The notes: generated by a model from the letters alone, not told the origin. A stretch of DNA of 64,000 nucleotides from Bacillota bacterium (GCA_017889625.1 JAGGAD010000039.1:1-64000), one strand, 5' to 3'. Shown: positions 50,834 through 59,674, counted from the stretch's first letter. Numbers and translations: made by a program.

Positions 50834-50862
50834 TTAACTTATCTAATCAATCATGTTACAAT
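50834..50862 (+). promoter_or_regulatory. promoter of the OmpA-family gene
   Basis: TTAACT (50834-50839), 17 bases, TACAAT (50857-50862). The -35 follows directly on the second palindrome. The leader to the TTG start is about 75 bases. Confidence 0.5.
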
Positions 50863-50944
50863 AAGACAATGTTTCTGGAAGAGTACCCAATATATGGAAT
50901 GGAATTTAATAAATATAACCACTATTTTCAGGAGTTGATTTTTT

Positions 50945-52204
50945 TTGAAAAAAATACTGACTACGCTTTGCTGCGTAACTCTATTGAGCGCCGGAACACA
51001 AGCTATCGCCGCACCGAGTGGCGACGAAGACTGGCTAGGTTCGGTAGAAGTCGGGCTGTGGAATACCAAAGCTACCCTTACTTCAATACTGGAACAAACC
51101 GACTCTTATCTGCCAGCCACTGCGAATTTATCCGGTAAAAATGAATTTTATGGCGCCCTTAACTACCGTCTTAGCGGCCGCTGGAGCATCGGCTATAAGC
51201 ATTATAATATCGCTACCGCCAACAGCAATATTTTTAGTGGTACTAATACTGACTCTTGGTCAGTGACTTCTCAAGGAAAATACAACGGCAACAATAATGA
51301 GCTGAACTTTATTTATTCTTTGACTAAAAATTCACGGTTGGCGTTGTTTGCGGGCTACAATAGAATTCATAATGAATTCACAACAAATGGGGTGCTCTCG
51401 AGTTCAACAACTGCAACTACGTGCAGTGGCGCTGTATCTAATTCGAGTTCGGGCTCGAGTTCATCATCATCTTCATATTTATATACCGACGCAGGCACTC
51501 GCAACTATCTGCAAGGCGGCCTGCTGGCCAATGCCACGCTTAATGACCGGCTTACCTTGTACGGCCAAGCTAGCTTTGGCGGACATAGCCTATTTCAAGC
51601 GGAAACCGGCCTGGGCTACAAATTAGGTGATACCTGGCAAGCCAAACTAGGCTATCGCTGGTTTCAGGTAAATACTCCGTTTACCGAACAAGCCGGTACT
51701 TCTCCCGGAGTCATCTACAACAAAGTCAAAGCCCAAGGCCCGTATATCGGCATAACCTGTTATTTCGGCAAGTCCAAACCAAAAACGACACCGATTCCGG
51801 TTAAACCGGCCGCCCCTAAACCAACCACGGTGATTTACCGGGCAAGTATTTTTGACTTTGACAGCGCTGATGTAGTTGAGCAGAAGTCTGATCAACTCAG
51901 AAAAGTTGTTGATATCGCCACCAAAGAGCCTAAAACCAAATTCCATTTGGTCGGTCATACCGACGGAATTGGCAGTGATGAATATAATATGGATTTGTCG
52001 TGGCAAAGAGTTAAAACGGCCCAACAATATTTGATCGCTAAAGGCATCGCAGAAAGCCGCATGACAATTGACGCCAAAGGCAAACAGGAGCCAATTGCCA
52101 ACAACGATACAGAACAAGGCCGAGCCCAAAACCGCCGGGTAGACATCCAAGTAATTTATCCGGAAACTACAAATCAACCGTCGGTTGACAATAATAAGAA
52201 CTAG
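50945..52204 (+). CDS. OmpA-family outer-membrane porin/anchor
   Basis: A 419-residue protein. A signal peptide (KILTTLCCVTLLSAGTQAIAA) is followed by an eight-strand-like beta-barrel (about 35-285) with a Ser-rich loop near 170 (SSSGSSSSSSSYLY), a proline hinge (about 285-305), and the C-terminal OmpA/MotB domain: IFDFDSADVVE, LVGHTDGIGSDEYNMDLSWQR and QNRRVDIQVIYP. The Asp and Arg that bind diaminopimelate are present. It ties the outer membrane to peptidoglycan, a direct sign of a diderm. The start is TTG, after AGGAGT. Single gene with a strong terminator. Confidence 0.9.
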   Translation: MKKILTTLCCVTLLSAGTQAIAAPSGDEDWLGSVEVGLWNTKATLTSILEQTDSYLPATANLSGKNEFYGALNYRLSGRWSIGYKHYNIATANSNIFSGTNTDSWSVTSQGKYNGNNNELNFIYSLTKNSRLALFAGYNRIHNEFTTNGVLSSSTTATTCSGAVSNSSSGSSSSSSSYLYTDAGTRNYLQGGLLANATLNDRLTLYGQASFGGHSLFQAETGLGYKLGDTWQAKLGYRWFQVNTPFTEQAGTSPGVIYNKVKAQGPYIGITCYFGKSKPKTTPIPVKPAAPKPTTVIYRASIFDFDSADVVEQKSDQLRKVVDIATKEPKTKFHLVGHTDGIGSDEYNMDLSWQRVKTAQQYLIAKGIAESRMTIDAKGKQEPIANNDTEQGRAQNRRVDIQVIYPETTNQPSVDNNKN

Positions 52205-52226
52205 CATTACAAAAAAAATAAAAAAT

Positions 52227-52270
52227 AAGTAGAAGCCCCTGGGTTCAAAATTACCCAGGGGCTTCTACTT
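52227..52270. terminator. terminator between the OmpA and AEC genes
   Basis: An 18-bp perfect stem (52227-52244 with 52253-52270), loop TCAAAATT. The stem and loop start GAAGCCCC-GGGTTCAAAA are shared with the terminator at 49.6 kb. It works for the convergent OmpA and AEC genes. Confidence 0.85.
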
Positions 52271-52304
52271 GTCTACCGTAATTATTCTCTTTCCCTTACT
52301 GCCC

Positions 52305-53210
52305 TTACATACAAATTTTGATAATGAACGGCAACGTAAGCGCGGAAATGATGGTTGAAAGCGACACCATCAGCACTGCATAGTCTTTATTTTTATTAAA
52401 ACTTTCAGCAAACATGGTAGTCATCGCACTTGCCGGCAACGCCTGTAATAAAATAAACGTATTTATCACCGTCGAATGGAGTTTAAATAAAACTGCCACC
52501 ACGTAAAGCGCTAACGGTATAACTAGCAGCTTGAGGAACGTTCCATAATATAAGCTCATATCAGTGGTCAACTTTTTAAAATCCGCTCGCGACAGCAAAC
52601 TGCCAATTATAATCATTGATAATGGCGTTGTCATCGAGCCCACCAACTTTATCGGCGTTAAAACAACCTCGGGAACCTGAATTGAAAACATCATAATAAA
52701 CAGCCCAATAACCGCCGAAATAATTCCTGGATTCATAAACGTTTTTAGAATATCTTTTTTACTGCCCATATTGCTAAATAGCATTATTCCATAGGTCCAT
52801 ATAAAAAAATTGAAGAATATCCCGAATATCGCGGTATATACTACCCCTTCCGCCCCAAAAACGCTCTGCGCTACCGGAAACCCAATAAAGCCGCTATTAG
52901 AAAACACCAGGGCAAATTCCAGGATATTACGTTTGCTGGCTTCAACTTTAACTAATAGCAGCTTCGCAAATACCGGCGTAACACAGAAAATAATCAATCC
53001 ATACATAAAGGCTTTACTAAGATTGGCGGTAACGTCAGCACTAAAAGTAAAACAAAACGAATCAATAACCAATAATGGGGTTGTTACATACAACAATAAT
53101 TTTGCCAACCCATTAGACAACTTTTCATCAATTATAGTTTTTTTCCCACAATAATAACCGATTCCAGAAATGATAAATAGACTTACTAACTGTTTAATAA
53201 TTGTATCCAT
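52305..53210 (-). CDS. AEC-family (auxin efflux carrier) transporter
   Basis: A 301-residue membrane protein with ten helices; LVVKVEASKRNILEFALVFSNSGFIGFPV (in parts) and PASAMTTMFAESFNKN are AEC (2.A.69) hallmarks. The family carries malate, malonate or other organic acids, usually by uniport or symport. The regulator on the same strand starts 480 bases upstream, so it is separate. ATG after AAGGAGAATTTGGGCCA, spacing longer than ideal. Confidence 0.82.
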   Translation of the reverse strand: MDTIIKQLVSLFIISGIGYYCGKKTIIDEKLSNGLAKLLLYVTTPLLVIDSFCFTFSADVTANLSKAFMYGLIIFCVTPVFAKLLLVKVEASKRNILEFALVFSNSGFIGFPVAQSVFGAEGVVYTAIFGIFFNFFIWTYGIMLFSNMGSKKDILKTFMNPGIISAVIGLFIMMFSIQVPEVVLTPIKLVGSMTTPLSMIIIGSLLSRADFKKLTTDMSLYYGTFLKLLVIPLALYVVAVLFKLHSTVINTFILLQALPASAMTTMFAESFNKNKDYAVLMVSLSTIISALTLPFIIKICM

Positions 53211-53314
53211 TGGCCCAAATTCTCCTTTAGCTAAACCAGCGAATTTTGCTACATATCGTCACGTTGTTCAAAAAATGCTTATAAATATGCCCCCTAAAAT
53301 CCAACCACCTTCAC

Positions 53315-53647
53315 TCAAGCTTTTCGGTTAAGGTTCATCAGTTGCTCGCCCCACTTTGCGACTTCATCGAGAACCGGCAGGAATTTTTCTCCAATCTCCG
53401 TCAGTGAATACTCAACCCGTGGTGGAATTTCATTATACTGCACTCTATTAACCAATCCGCTTTCCTCAAGCTCTTTAAGTGAACTCGTAAGCATCATATT
53501 GGTTATTCCGGTAACGCTTTTTTTCAATTCATTATAGCGCAGCGTTCCATTCTGCGAAAGAATCCACAAAACCGGCAGCTTCCACTTGCCGCCGATAGTA
53601 TTTAATGCATATCCCACCGCGCATTTATCTTTTGAAAAAACAATCAT
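53315..53647 (-). CDS. HxlR-family transcriptional regulator
   Basis: A 110-residue winged-helix protein: CAVGYALNTIGGKWKLPVLWIL is the HxlR signature, and RYNELKKSVTGITNMMLTSSLKELEESGLV covers the recognition helix; YSLTEIGEKFLPVL closes the wing. HxlR proteins sense electrophiles or redox changes, often through the early Cys, which is present (C9). It is divergent from a PNPOx-like gene and probably regulates it. ATG 53647 follows GGAGG; TTG 53665 overlaps the ribosome site itself. Confidence 0.85.
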   Translation of the reverse strand: MIVFSKDKCAVGYALNTIGGKWKLPVLWILSQNGTLRYNELKKSVTGITNMMLTSSLKELEESGLVNRVQYNEIPPRVEYSLTEIGEKFLPVLDEVAKWGEQLMNLNRKA

Positions 53648-53705
53648 TGGGACTTCAACCTCCAATACTCAGAAAAAACTTACTTAATCACAAAAAACTG
53701 CATAC

Positions 53706-53733
53706 TTGTTAAATAATTACCAGCATCTATAAT
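53706..53733 (+). promoter_or_regulatory. promoter of the PNPOx-like gene
   Basis: TTGTTA (53706-53711), 16 bases, TATAAT (53728-53733). It lies in the 127-base divergent region with the HxlR gene, where an HxlR operator is expected; no clear dyad stands out. Confidence 0.5.
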
Positions 53734-53774
53734 TATACTAGATTCACTAAAACAATTCTATGGAGGTCATACAA

Positions 53775-54170
53775 ATGCACGAGGTTTTAAATTTTCTTCA
53801 GGACTGCGGAATATTCTATGTTTCCACAGTAGATGGCGACAAGCCAAAAGTTCGTCCCTTTAGCTTCGTAATGGAATATCAAAACAAACTCTGCTTTTGC
53901 ACCGGTAATCAAAAGCCATTTTATAAACAGTTAACGGCAAATCCCAATATTGAAATTTGTGCAACAGCGAAAGATTTCCGCTGGCTGCGCCTAAGCGGCA
54001 AAGCCGTATCCTGCACTACCAAAGCAGCCAAGGCTCAGGCCCTGGAAATAATGCCAGCGCTAAAAAATATATATTCCGTAGAAGATAGCATTTTTGAAAT
54101 CTTTTATCTTGATAATGCCATTGCAAATTTCTGCTCAATGAATGGTGAATCCAAGACCGTTACCCTTTAA
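53775..54170 (+). CDS. pyridoxamine 5'-phosphate oxidase-like flavin/heme protein
   Basis: A 131-residue split-barrel protein: LQDCGIFYVSTVDGDKPKVRPFSFVM is the family opening and CFCTGNQKPFYKQLTANPNIEI continues it. Such short members bind FMN, F420 or heme and are often oxidative-stress or nitro-reductase-like proteins, not real PNPOx. GGAGG inside the first ATGGAGG sets the ATG at 53775, so the upstream ATG 53760 is rejected. The divergent HxlR regulator supports a redox or xenobiotic role. Confidence 0.85.
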   Translation: MHEVLNFLQDCGIFYVSTVDGDKPKVRPFSFVMEYQNKLCFCTGNQKPFYKQLTANPNIEICATAKDFRWLRLSGKAVSCTTKAAKAQALEIMPALKNIYSVEDSIFEIFYLDNAIANFCSMNGESKTVTL

Positions 54171-54195
54171 TCCAAACAATACTTCTTTCCGCCAT

Positions 54196-54246
54196 AAAAG
54201 AGGCCCATTAAGAAACTGCATTGCAGTTTCTTAATGGGCCTCTTTT
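54196..54246. terminator. 25-bp perfect palindromic terminator
   Basis: The arms 54196-54220 and 54222-54246 are fully complementary, with AAAA and TTTT ends. It is shared by the convergent PNPOx-like and ompH genes. Confidence 0.9.
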
Positions 54247-54294
54247 ACCTAGTTCAGGTTATTGTCCATACCTTATCAACGAAATTTATGCTTC

Positions 54295-54720
54295 CTACTT
54301 ATCAGTAATTTTTTTTAGTACATCTGCCGTAATATCTACCCCGCCGCAGACTACATCCCGGTTGCCAATCACGATCGTCAGACCTTTTTCTTTGGCTACT
54401 TCATTGGCCGCGCTTACTACCTTATCCGCAATAGGTTTTAACAGGGCCTGACGTTTTTGCTCTAACCGCTGTCCCAGTTCATGGTCAAGCACTTGTTTGT
54501 CATGGTCATTCATCCCCGACGATTTATCCGCGAATTCTTGTTTTGCCGCTTCCTGTACTGCCTTTAGTTCTTCATTAGCTTTAGCCGTATCCGGGTGATG
54601 ATTAACAAGATACATAAAGTCAACATAACCAACGGTTGAAGCCGCCGCTTGCACACCAGAAATCACCGTAAACGACCCCATAAGTAAACACACTGCCACT
54701 AACACACTAACTTTTTTCAA
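54295..54720 (-). CDS. OmpH/Skp-family periplasmic chaperone
   Basis: A protein of about 141 residues: a signal peptide (KKVSVLVAVCLLMGSFTVISGVQAAA), the strand VGYVDFMYLVNHHPDTAKAN, a helical arm region (EELKAVQEAAKQEFADKSS) and a strand end GLTIVIGNRDVVCGG-VDITADVLKKI. It helps fold outer-membrane proteins. The start is uncertain: TTG 54720 or 54723 fit the signal peptide, with GGGG at longish spacing. It is the last of three genes on this strand; a decayed copy of its C-terminus lies at 4.8 kb. Confidence 0.82.
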   Translation of the reverse strand: MKKVSVLVAVCLLMGSFTVISGVQAAASTVGYVDFMYLVNHHPDTAKANEELKAVQEAAKQEFADKSSGMNDHDKQVLDHELGQRLEQKRQALLKPIADKVVSAANEVAKEKGLTIVIGNRDVVCGGVDITADVLKKITDK

Positions 54721-54777
54721 CAAAATAAATCCATCCCCTTCTATTATCGTTATTCTCAACCCTAAGCTCTTTCTTTC

Positions 54778-55044
54778 TCACTCGTCTTTCGGCACAACCT
54801 TAAGCTCCGGCTGACTGTTTTTCTCCAATACTCCGGCCTGAATCAACTGATTAACCACCTTCTGCTGTACTTCCAGTGATTTTATAAAGCCATCCAACGG
54901 CATAATCAGCCGTTTTTGTATTTCCGCTACCGGCTGACCATTTTCACTTTTTAATTGCGGCTGTACGCTCATCAGATCAATACGAACAATATTGCCTGTT
55001 ACATGGACGGCGCTGATGCCGTCGGCAAAGATTTCTGTATTCAT
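54778..55044 (-). CDS. conserved-looking small protein upstream of ompH, 88 aa
   Basis: A beta-alpha protein: AVHVTGNIVRIDLMSVQPQ, then KRLIMPLDGFIKSLEVQQKVVNQLIQAGV. This resembles in outline the DUF3467-type small proteins, in which a strand pair carries ligand and a helix follows, but the match is loose. ATG after AAAGGTGG. Starts 42 bases after the 59-residue frame and ends 57 bases before ompH, so the three probably form one operon, perhaps for envelope biogenesis. Confidence 0.65.
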   Translation of the reverse strand: MNTEIFADGISAVHVTGNIVRIDLMSVQPQLKSENGQPVAEIQKRLIMPLDGFIKSLEVQQKVVNQLIQAGVLEKNSQPELKVVPKDE

Positions 55045-55086
55045 GTTGCTACCACCTTTATCTGCTTAGTTTCAGTACTTGTTATC

Positions 55087-55266
55087 TTATATTTTGATAG
55101 TAACTTTCCCTAACACCAAAGTCACAGCACTTAACAAGTAATTAGCCACCCAAACCGCAACCAGCGTCGGACCAGCAATACCGCTAACCACTTGGCCGTC
55201 CAGCCAGACCTCCCGCCATAACAAAGCGGACCTGGAGTCGGTAAGAAAAACTTCAAATTTCCTCAT
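55087..55266 (-). CDS. small membrane-like protein, 59 aa, first gene of the ompH operon
   Basis: ATG 55266 to TAA gives MRKFEVFLTDSRSALLWREVWL, then DGQVVSGIAGPTLVAVWVANYLL and SAVTLVLGKVTIKI. The middle is hydrophobic enough to be one helix. The start has only a weak TAGG in front. It falls just under a 60-codon cut-off, ends 42 bases before the next gene, and shows codon use like its neighbours (GTG, CTG, GCT). No family is recognised. Between 55267 and 55530 I see nothing else. Confidence 0.5.
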   Translation of the reverse strand: MRKFEVFLTDSRSALLWREVWLDGQVVSGIAGPTLVAVWVANYLLSAVTLVLGKVTIKI

Positions 55267-55530
55267 CCTATACTTTTTATTCTGTGCTGTTATTTTTTCG
55301 ACGAAAAATCTTTTATTCCTCTTTACCCTATACCGTTGCCAGCCATTAGACTACTCTTCCAACATCAGCTAACTATCTCATTCAACCGCACCGGTCGGTC
55401 AAAGAACTTCAATTTGTCTTCATTATGTATGGACAACTCCGTGTACCTACCTAATCAATACCTAACCGCCGACTGATGGTCTATAAATATATTTTGTATT
55501 TTTCATTAAACTCGAAACCGCATCGATATT

Positions 55531-55673
55531 AGTACATATTTATTAACTATTTTTCGAATATTTCGAGTCGTTGTAATAGTTTAAATAAATGATTATTTGT
55601 ATTAAAAGATAATTATTATTGACATTCACCCCAGCCTTTGGTATTATTAGATCAAGGAAAGGGGGAAATACCA
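55531..55673 (+). repeat. copy 1 of a ~145-bp duplicated promoter cassette
   Basis: This stretch matches 59727-59869 without indels; the last ~100 bases are identical, and the few changes lie upstream. It contains TTGACA (55619-55624), 17 bases, TATTAT (55642-55647) and the ribosome site AAAGGGGG. Upstream, CGAATATTTCG (55555-55565) is a palindrome that in copy 2 reads TGAATATTTCA, so both arms changed together. A micro-ORF follows. Confidence 0.85.
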
Positions 55674-55712
55674 ATGAAAAAATATAGCGGGTTTTTTGCT
55701 ATTTTAAGATAA
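55674..55712 (+). CDS. micro-ORF 1, 12 aa (MKKYSGFFAILR)
   Basis: ATG eleven bases after AAAGGGGG; codons for M-K-K-Y-S-G-F-F-A-I-L-R and TAA. Copy 2 has an extra TCA codon (MKKSYSGFFAVFI), so the single indel between the copies preserves the frame. That supports translation. It could be a leader or signalling peptide, or the truncated start of a YjcZ-like hydrophobic sporulation peptide. Downstream, the next gene is on the other strand. Confidence 0.45.
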   Translation: MKKYSGFFAILR

Positions 55713-55725
55713 TAATATTAATCCA

Positions 55726-55974
55726 TCAAATAGCTGCTTCTGTTTTCCAAGCAGGTAGTTTCCGCATCATTGATTTTGCCGCAGCTTGGGCTGCGTTTTC
55801 TTCTAATCCCTGGGTCTTAATAATAAAGTCAGTTAAAGAAATTAATTTTTCGCTGTAGGATTGCATCGTACCATCCGGACGACTGCAATACCGGCAATAA
55901 TCCTTTTTTGAATCCCCCATCGCAAAATCCTCTGGATTTTTCATCGGCATCCCACAGGCAATACATTGTTTCAT
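55726..55974 (-). CDS. putative zinc-ribbon protein, 82 aa
   Basis: CIACGMPMKNPEDFAMGDSKKDYCRYCSRPDG, the opening, carries CxxC and CxxC pairs and the M-x-x-P-E/D-x-F/D block of the small Zn_ribbon_2-type family (often annotated as putative AraC-like zinc ribbon). The remaining 45 residues are one helical hairpin. ATG after GGAGGCTGAATAAA. Role unknown; the end faces micro-ORF 1 at 13 bases. Confidence 0.8.
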   Translation of the reverse strand: MKQCIACGMPMKNPEDFAMGDSKKDYCRYCSRPDGTMQSYSEKLISLTDFIIKTQGLEENAAQAAAKSMMRKLPAWKTEAAI

Positions 55975-56241
55975 TTTATTCAGCCTCCTTATCTTTTGGC
56001 TCTATCGCTATTAACTTAATATAATGCTGCAGTAATTCTTGACCATATTTTTATTTTTATAGGAACTTATTCATACCACAGTTATAAGTCTTTTGTATCT
56101 ATTTTTACTTCCTGGAATTACTCATATTTGAATTTCATTTATAAATAAATTGTTTAAATTTGTAAAAAATAGAGGAATTTAAAAGTAAATAGCCAATTTT
56201 TTAACAATAATTTCAATTTTAGGTAAAGAGAGTTGAACTGC

Positions 56242-57705
56242 ATGGATAGAAAGCAATCTTTAATAAAAAAAGGTGTTCAACCAAATTTCGAAACTGAAAT
56301 AAACATAAATGATCTTAATTTATCTGACGTTCTTGATATTGAATTTATACAAAGTTTACAAGATTCTTTTGCAAAAGCAGTAGGAGTGGCCAGTGTTACA
56401 GTTGATCTGGAAGGGCACCCCATCACTCGTCCTAGTAGTTATACTCGTTTTTGTATGGATTATACTCATTCAACCCCCTGCGGAGAAAAGCGATGTGCAG
56501 AGTCACATCAGCAGGGCGGGAAAAAAGCTGGCCTGCTTGGAAAACCAGTCGTGTATGAATGCCATGCAGGACTAATTGACTTTGCCGCTCCCATTATATT
56601 AGAAGGACGACAAATTGGAACTATTTTAGGAGGTCAAGTATTAACAACTAGTCCAATTAAAGAAAAATATCGTAAATTTGCCCATGAAATTGGGGTTGAT
56701 GAAACTAGCTACCTCGAAGCGTTAGGAGAAATTCGTCAATTGTCTAAAGCGAGTGTTGAGGCCGCTGCAAATATTCTTTTTATAGTTGCTAATAATATGT
56801 CAACAGCAAGATATAATCAGCAAAAATTAACTGCAAGATCCAATTTACTTAGTAATACTATTGATGAAATAGCACAAGTAATGCAAGAAATATCTAATTC
56901 GGCTAAACGGATAAAAGTAGATCCAATAACATTAGATAAAAACATCAATGGCGTCATTAACAAAAAAATCGATAAAGTTATGAATTTAACTAAAAACATA
57001 GCCGATATGATAGCAGCTCAAAAAACTGAAATGGATCGTTTAGAGCGACTAAATTTAGTCGGCGAAATGGCCGCTAGCATTGGTCATGAAATTAGAAATC
57101 CGCTTACGACTGTTCGAGGATTTTTGCAATATTTCTCTAATAAGTCCGATTTTGAAAAATTCAATAATACTTTCAATGTTATGATTGAGGAATTAGATCG
57201 TGCTAATGGAATTATTACTGAATTTCTTTCCTTATCAAAAAAACGTATCGTAGACCTAAAAGTATCGGATTTAAATAAAATCATTAAAAAAGCAACCCCA
57301 TTATTGCTAGCGCAGGGTATGTTTAAAAACATCAATATTAAACTAGAACTTGAATACATTCCTCCATTATTATTAGATGAAAATAAAATTATACAATTAC
57401 TTTTTAATCTAGTTATCAATTCAATTGAGGCAACTGCGAAAGATGGCACTGTAACAATTAAAACCTTTATAAGAAATGAAGTCACAATTTTAGCAGTCTG
57501 CGATAAGGGGTATGGCATTCCTAAAGATATTTTTGAGAAAATTGGAACTCCCTTTGTATCTACTAAACCGCAAGGAACAGGTTTAGGTTTAGCCGTATGC
57601 TATAGAATTGCTGAAGATCACTCTGCATTGATAAATATTAATAGCCACGAAGGCGAAGGAACTACAATTGAAGTCATATTTAATGCTATTGCTGGCGCCA
57701 TGTAA
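56242..57705 (+). CDS. sensor histidine kinase with PocR ligand-binding domain
   Basis: A 487-residue soluble kinase. A PocR domain (about 25-190) includes GVASVTVDLEGHPIT, FCMDYTHSTPCGEKRCAESH and VYECHAGLIDFAAPII; the cysteines are the family set. A linker helix, then HisKA with EMAASIGHEIRNPLTTVRGF (phosphorylated His) and HATPase_c with NLVINSIEA (N box), DKGYGIPKDIFEKIGTPF and GTGLGLAVCYRIAEDH (G boxes). No response regulator is adjacent, so it is an orphan kinase; relatives sense small metabolites. ATG 56242 chosen over TTG 56233. Confidence 0.88.
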   Translation: MDRKQSLIKKGVQPNFETEININDLNLSDVLDIEFIQSLQDSFAKAVGVASVTVDLEGHPITRPSSYTRFCMDYTHSTPCGEKRCAESHQQGGKKAGLLGKPVVYECHAGLIDFAAPIILEGRQIGTILGGQVLTTSPIKEKYRKFAHEIGVDETSYLEALGEIRQLSKASVEAAANILFIVANNMSTARYNQQKLTARSNLLSNTIDEIAQVMQEISNSAKRIKVDPITLDKNINGVINKKIDKVMNLTKNIADMIAAQKTEMDRLERLNLVGEMAASIGHEIRNPLTTVRGFLQYFSNKSDFEKFNNTFNVMIEELDRANGIITEFLSLSKKRIVDLKVSDLNKIIKKATPLLLAQGMFKNINIKLELEYIPPLLLDENKIIQLLFNLVINSIEATAKDGTVTIKTFIRNEVTILAVCDKGYGIPKDIFEKIGTPFVSTKPQGTGLGLAVCYRIAEDHSALININSHEGEGTTIEVIFNAIAGAM

Positions 57706-57795
57706 CAATTATGATTATAAAGCACTCTCTTCTCCGATAAACAGCCTTTCTGCAACCGCCGCCAATAAATAAATCACAGCAAAACTCCTAATTTA

Positions 57796-58698
57796 TTATT
57801 TAGCTGTTTGAGCCTTAGAATCACCGAACGGTTCCGAATGTATTACTACATCACAAGGCGCAAGACGAGTTTCAATTAATGTTTCTATTTCGTCGCAGAT
57901 ATCATGCGCTTGCCGCAAGGGCAAATCAGCTTCTAATATAATATGCACATCCACTAACCGTTTACTGCCTGACCTTCGCGTTCGGAGATTATGATAGTCT
58001 TTAATTCCCGAATGATTTTCAATAATATCGCGAATTATCGCTTGTTCTTCCTCCGCCAGCGCGCTATCAGTAAGTTCGCTCAGACTCTTCTTCGTCATAT
58101 CATAACCTGCTTTGAAAATGATCAGCGCAACTACTATCGCGATCACCGGATCAAGCCAGATTAAGCCAGTGACTTTTATCGCGATTAAACCCGCCAACAC
58201 CCCCACGCTCGTCCAGATATCCGCTTGCAAATGCAGGGCATCCGCCTCAAGGGCATGGGATTGGGTAGTTTTGGCAACTTGAAACAATCGCCGGGATACA
58301 AAATAGTTTATGATAATGGATATGATCATAATAGCAATGCCATATTCCAAATCCTTTGGCATTGCTTCAGCCGATAGCTTTTGACTTGCTTCATATATTA
58401 TCCAAAGTGCGGCCACAATAATTAACAATGCTTCAACCGCGCCAGATATATTTTCTATTTTTCCATGGCCATAGCTGTGCTGCTGATCTGCTTGTTTATC
58501 CGAGGTCGAGACCGCATAGTAAGCAATCAGCGCGGCTAACAAGTCCACCGCCGAATGAGCCGCTTCCGATACAATACTAACCGAGCCGGTAAAAATCCCC
58601 ACAACTAACTTAGTTAAAACAAGAACAGAATTTGAAAAAACCGAAATACTAGCCGCACCTTTTTTGCTGTCAAAAGACAAAATTGATTTTTCATTCAT
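57796..58698 (-). CDS. cation diffusion facilitator (CDF) metal exporter
   Basis: A 300-residue membrane protein with six helices. Metal site residues: AAHSAVDLLAALIAYY (H/D of helix 2) and HALEADALHLQADIWTSVGV (helix 5, HxxxD). The cytoplasmic C-terminal dimer domain has RRSGSKRLVDVHIILEADLPL and AHDICDEIE. It exports Zn2+, Fe2+, Mn2+ or similar in exchange for protons. ATG 58698 after GAGGAG; TTG 58704 is less likely. A hairpin in the leader (58724-58755) may regulate it. Confidence 0.88.
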   Translation of the reverse strand: MNEKSILSFDSKKGAASISVFSNSVLVLTKLVVGIFTGSVSIVSEAAHSAVDLLAALIAYYAVSTSDKQADQQHSYGHGKIENISGAVEALLIIVAALWIIYEASQKLSAEAMPKDLEYGIAIMIISIIINYFVSRRLFQVAKTTQSHALEADALHLQADIWTSVGVLAGLIAIKVTGLIWLDPVIAIVVALIIFKAGYDMTKKSLSELTDSALAEEEQAIIRDIIENHSGIKDYHNLRTRRSGSKRLVDVHIILEADLPLRQAHDICDEIETLIETRLAPCDVVIHSEPFGDSKAQTAK

Positions 58699-58723
58699 TG
58701 GCAAGCTCCTCTTATATTAAAAT

Positions 58724-58755
58724 AAACCTGCGGAACAACTTAGTCCCACAGGTTT
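58724..58755 (-). promoter_or_regulatory. leader hairpin upstream of the CDF gene
   Basis: AAACCTG (58724-58730) pairs with CAGGTTT (58749-58755), with further imperfect G-C pairing inside. It lies 26 bases upstream of the CDF ATG. On the minus strand the stem is followed by ATTTTAA, a possible weak terminator. No metal-riboswitch consensus was seen. Confidence 0.35.
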
Positions 58756-58903
58756 TACCTGCTGCTTAATAGCCCAGCTAGCCCGGAAGCCGGACGCCTG
58801 ATCCAATATAGGATTAGCTACAATATTTTATTCATTCGTATTATTGTCCAAACCTACGGAAATGCTAGAATAAGTTCTATCATATCTGACAAGGAGCGGT
58901 ACT

Positions 58904-59674
58904 ATGCAGTTCTTTTGGGATATTATCTTCGCCAGATTAACCTTGCTAATCATCATCAGTCTAAGCGCGCTTTACATTATAAGAAAAATCGTTCTTAAAT
59001 ATCGCGCTAAAACCAGTGGGTTTATAATTACCCTAAGCCGCTTGTTGCGCCAATACCATAAACCCCTGGGGATATTGGCTATCCTGTTAGGGTTAGTTCA
59101 CGGTATTTTATCCTCCAACGACATCCTTACCTTCAACCTTGGCACGCTTAGTTGGGTGCTATTGATACTTCTCGGCGTTAGCTGGTTCTACAAAGCAAAA
59201 TTTCAGAAAAACTGGCTGTATTATCATCGAATACTCGCCAGTTTATTAATCCTTACTGTCGTTCTTCATATCGGCGAAGTTGGTGGTTTTAGTTCAGGCC
59301 TGCTTAATATATCGCCAAATAAAAAACTAATCCAAAATAACCCTAATAGCGATACCTCCCGCAAAAACAATGCCCCTGACACAACTAATATTACCAACGC
59401 AAAGTATAAAGACGGCACCTATACCGGTACGGCCAACGGCTATCGCCCCGGTTTAATTGTTCAAGTGGCAATAACTAACGGAGCAATTTCTAACATTGAC
59501 ATCGTCAGTCACAACGAACGCTATCCTAATTACACCTTAGCTATAAAACAAGTACCAGCAGATATTATCAAGCACCAATCTACTAATGTCGATGGTGTTT
59601 CCAGCGCAACCAAAACTTCTAATGGTATAAAAAATGCTGTTAATGCCGCTCTAGCCCAAGCTATTAATCAGTGA
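58904..59674 (+). CDS. membrane protein with C-terminal FMN-binding domain
   Basis: A 256-residue protein. Four or five helices with paired histidines (YHKPLGILAILLGLVHGIL and YYHRILASLLILTVVLHIGEV) resemble a heme-b ferric-reductase-like core. After a polar linker (about 147-165), the FMN_bind domain reads YKDGTYTGTANGYRPGL and ends VDGVSSATKTSNGIKNAV; the Thr in SSATKTS is where flavin is normally attached. It would pass electrons through the inner membrane to an outer acceptor. ATG after AAGGAGCGG. Single gene. Confidence 0.82.
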   Translation: MQFFWDIIFARLTLLIIISLSALYIIRKIVLKYRAKTSGFIITLSRLLRQYHKPLGILAILLGLVHGILSSNDILTFNLGTLSWVLLILLGVSWFYKAKFQKNWLYYHRILASLLILTVVLHIGEVGGFSSGLLNISPNKKLIQNNPNSDTSRKNNAPDTTNITNAKYKDGTYTGTANGYRPGLIVQVAITNGAISNIDIVSHNERYPNYTLAIKQVPADIIKHQSTNVDGVSSATKTSNGIKNAVNAALAQAINQ

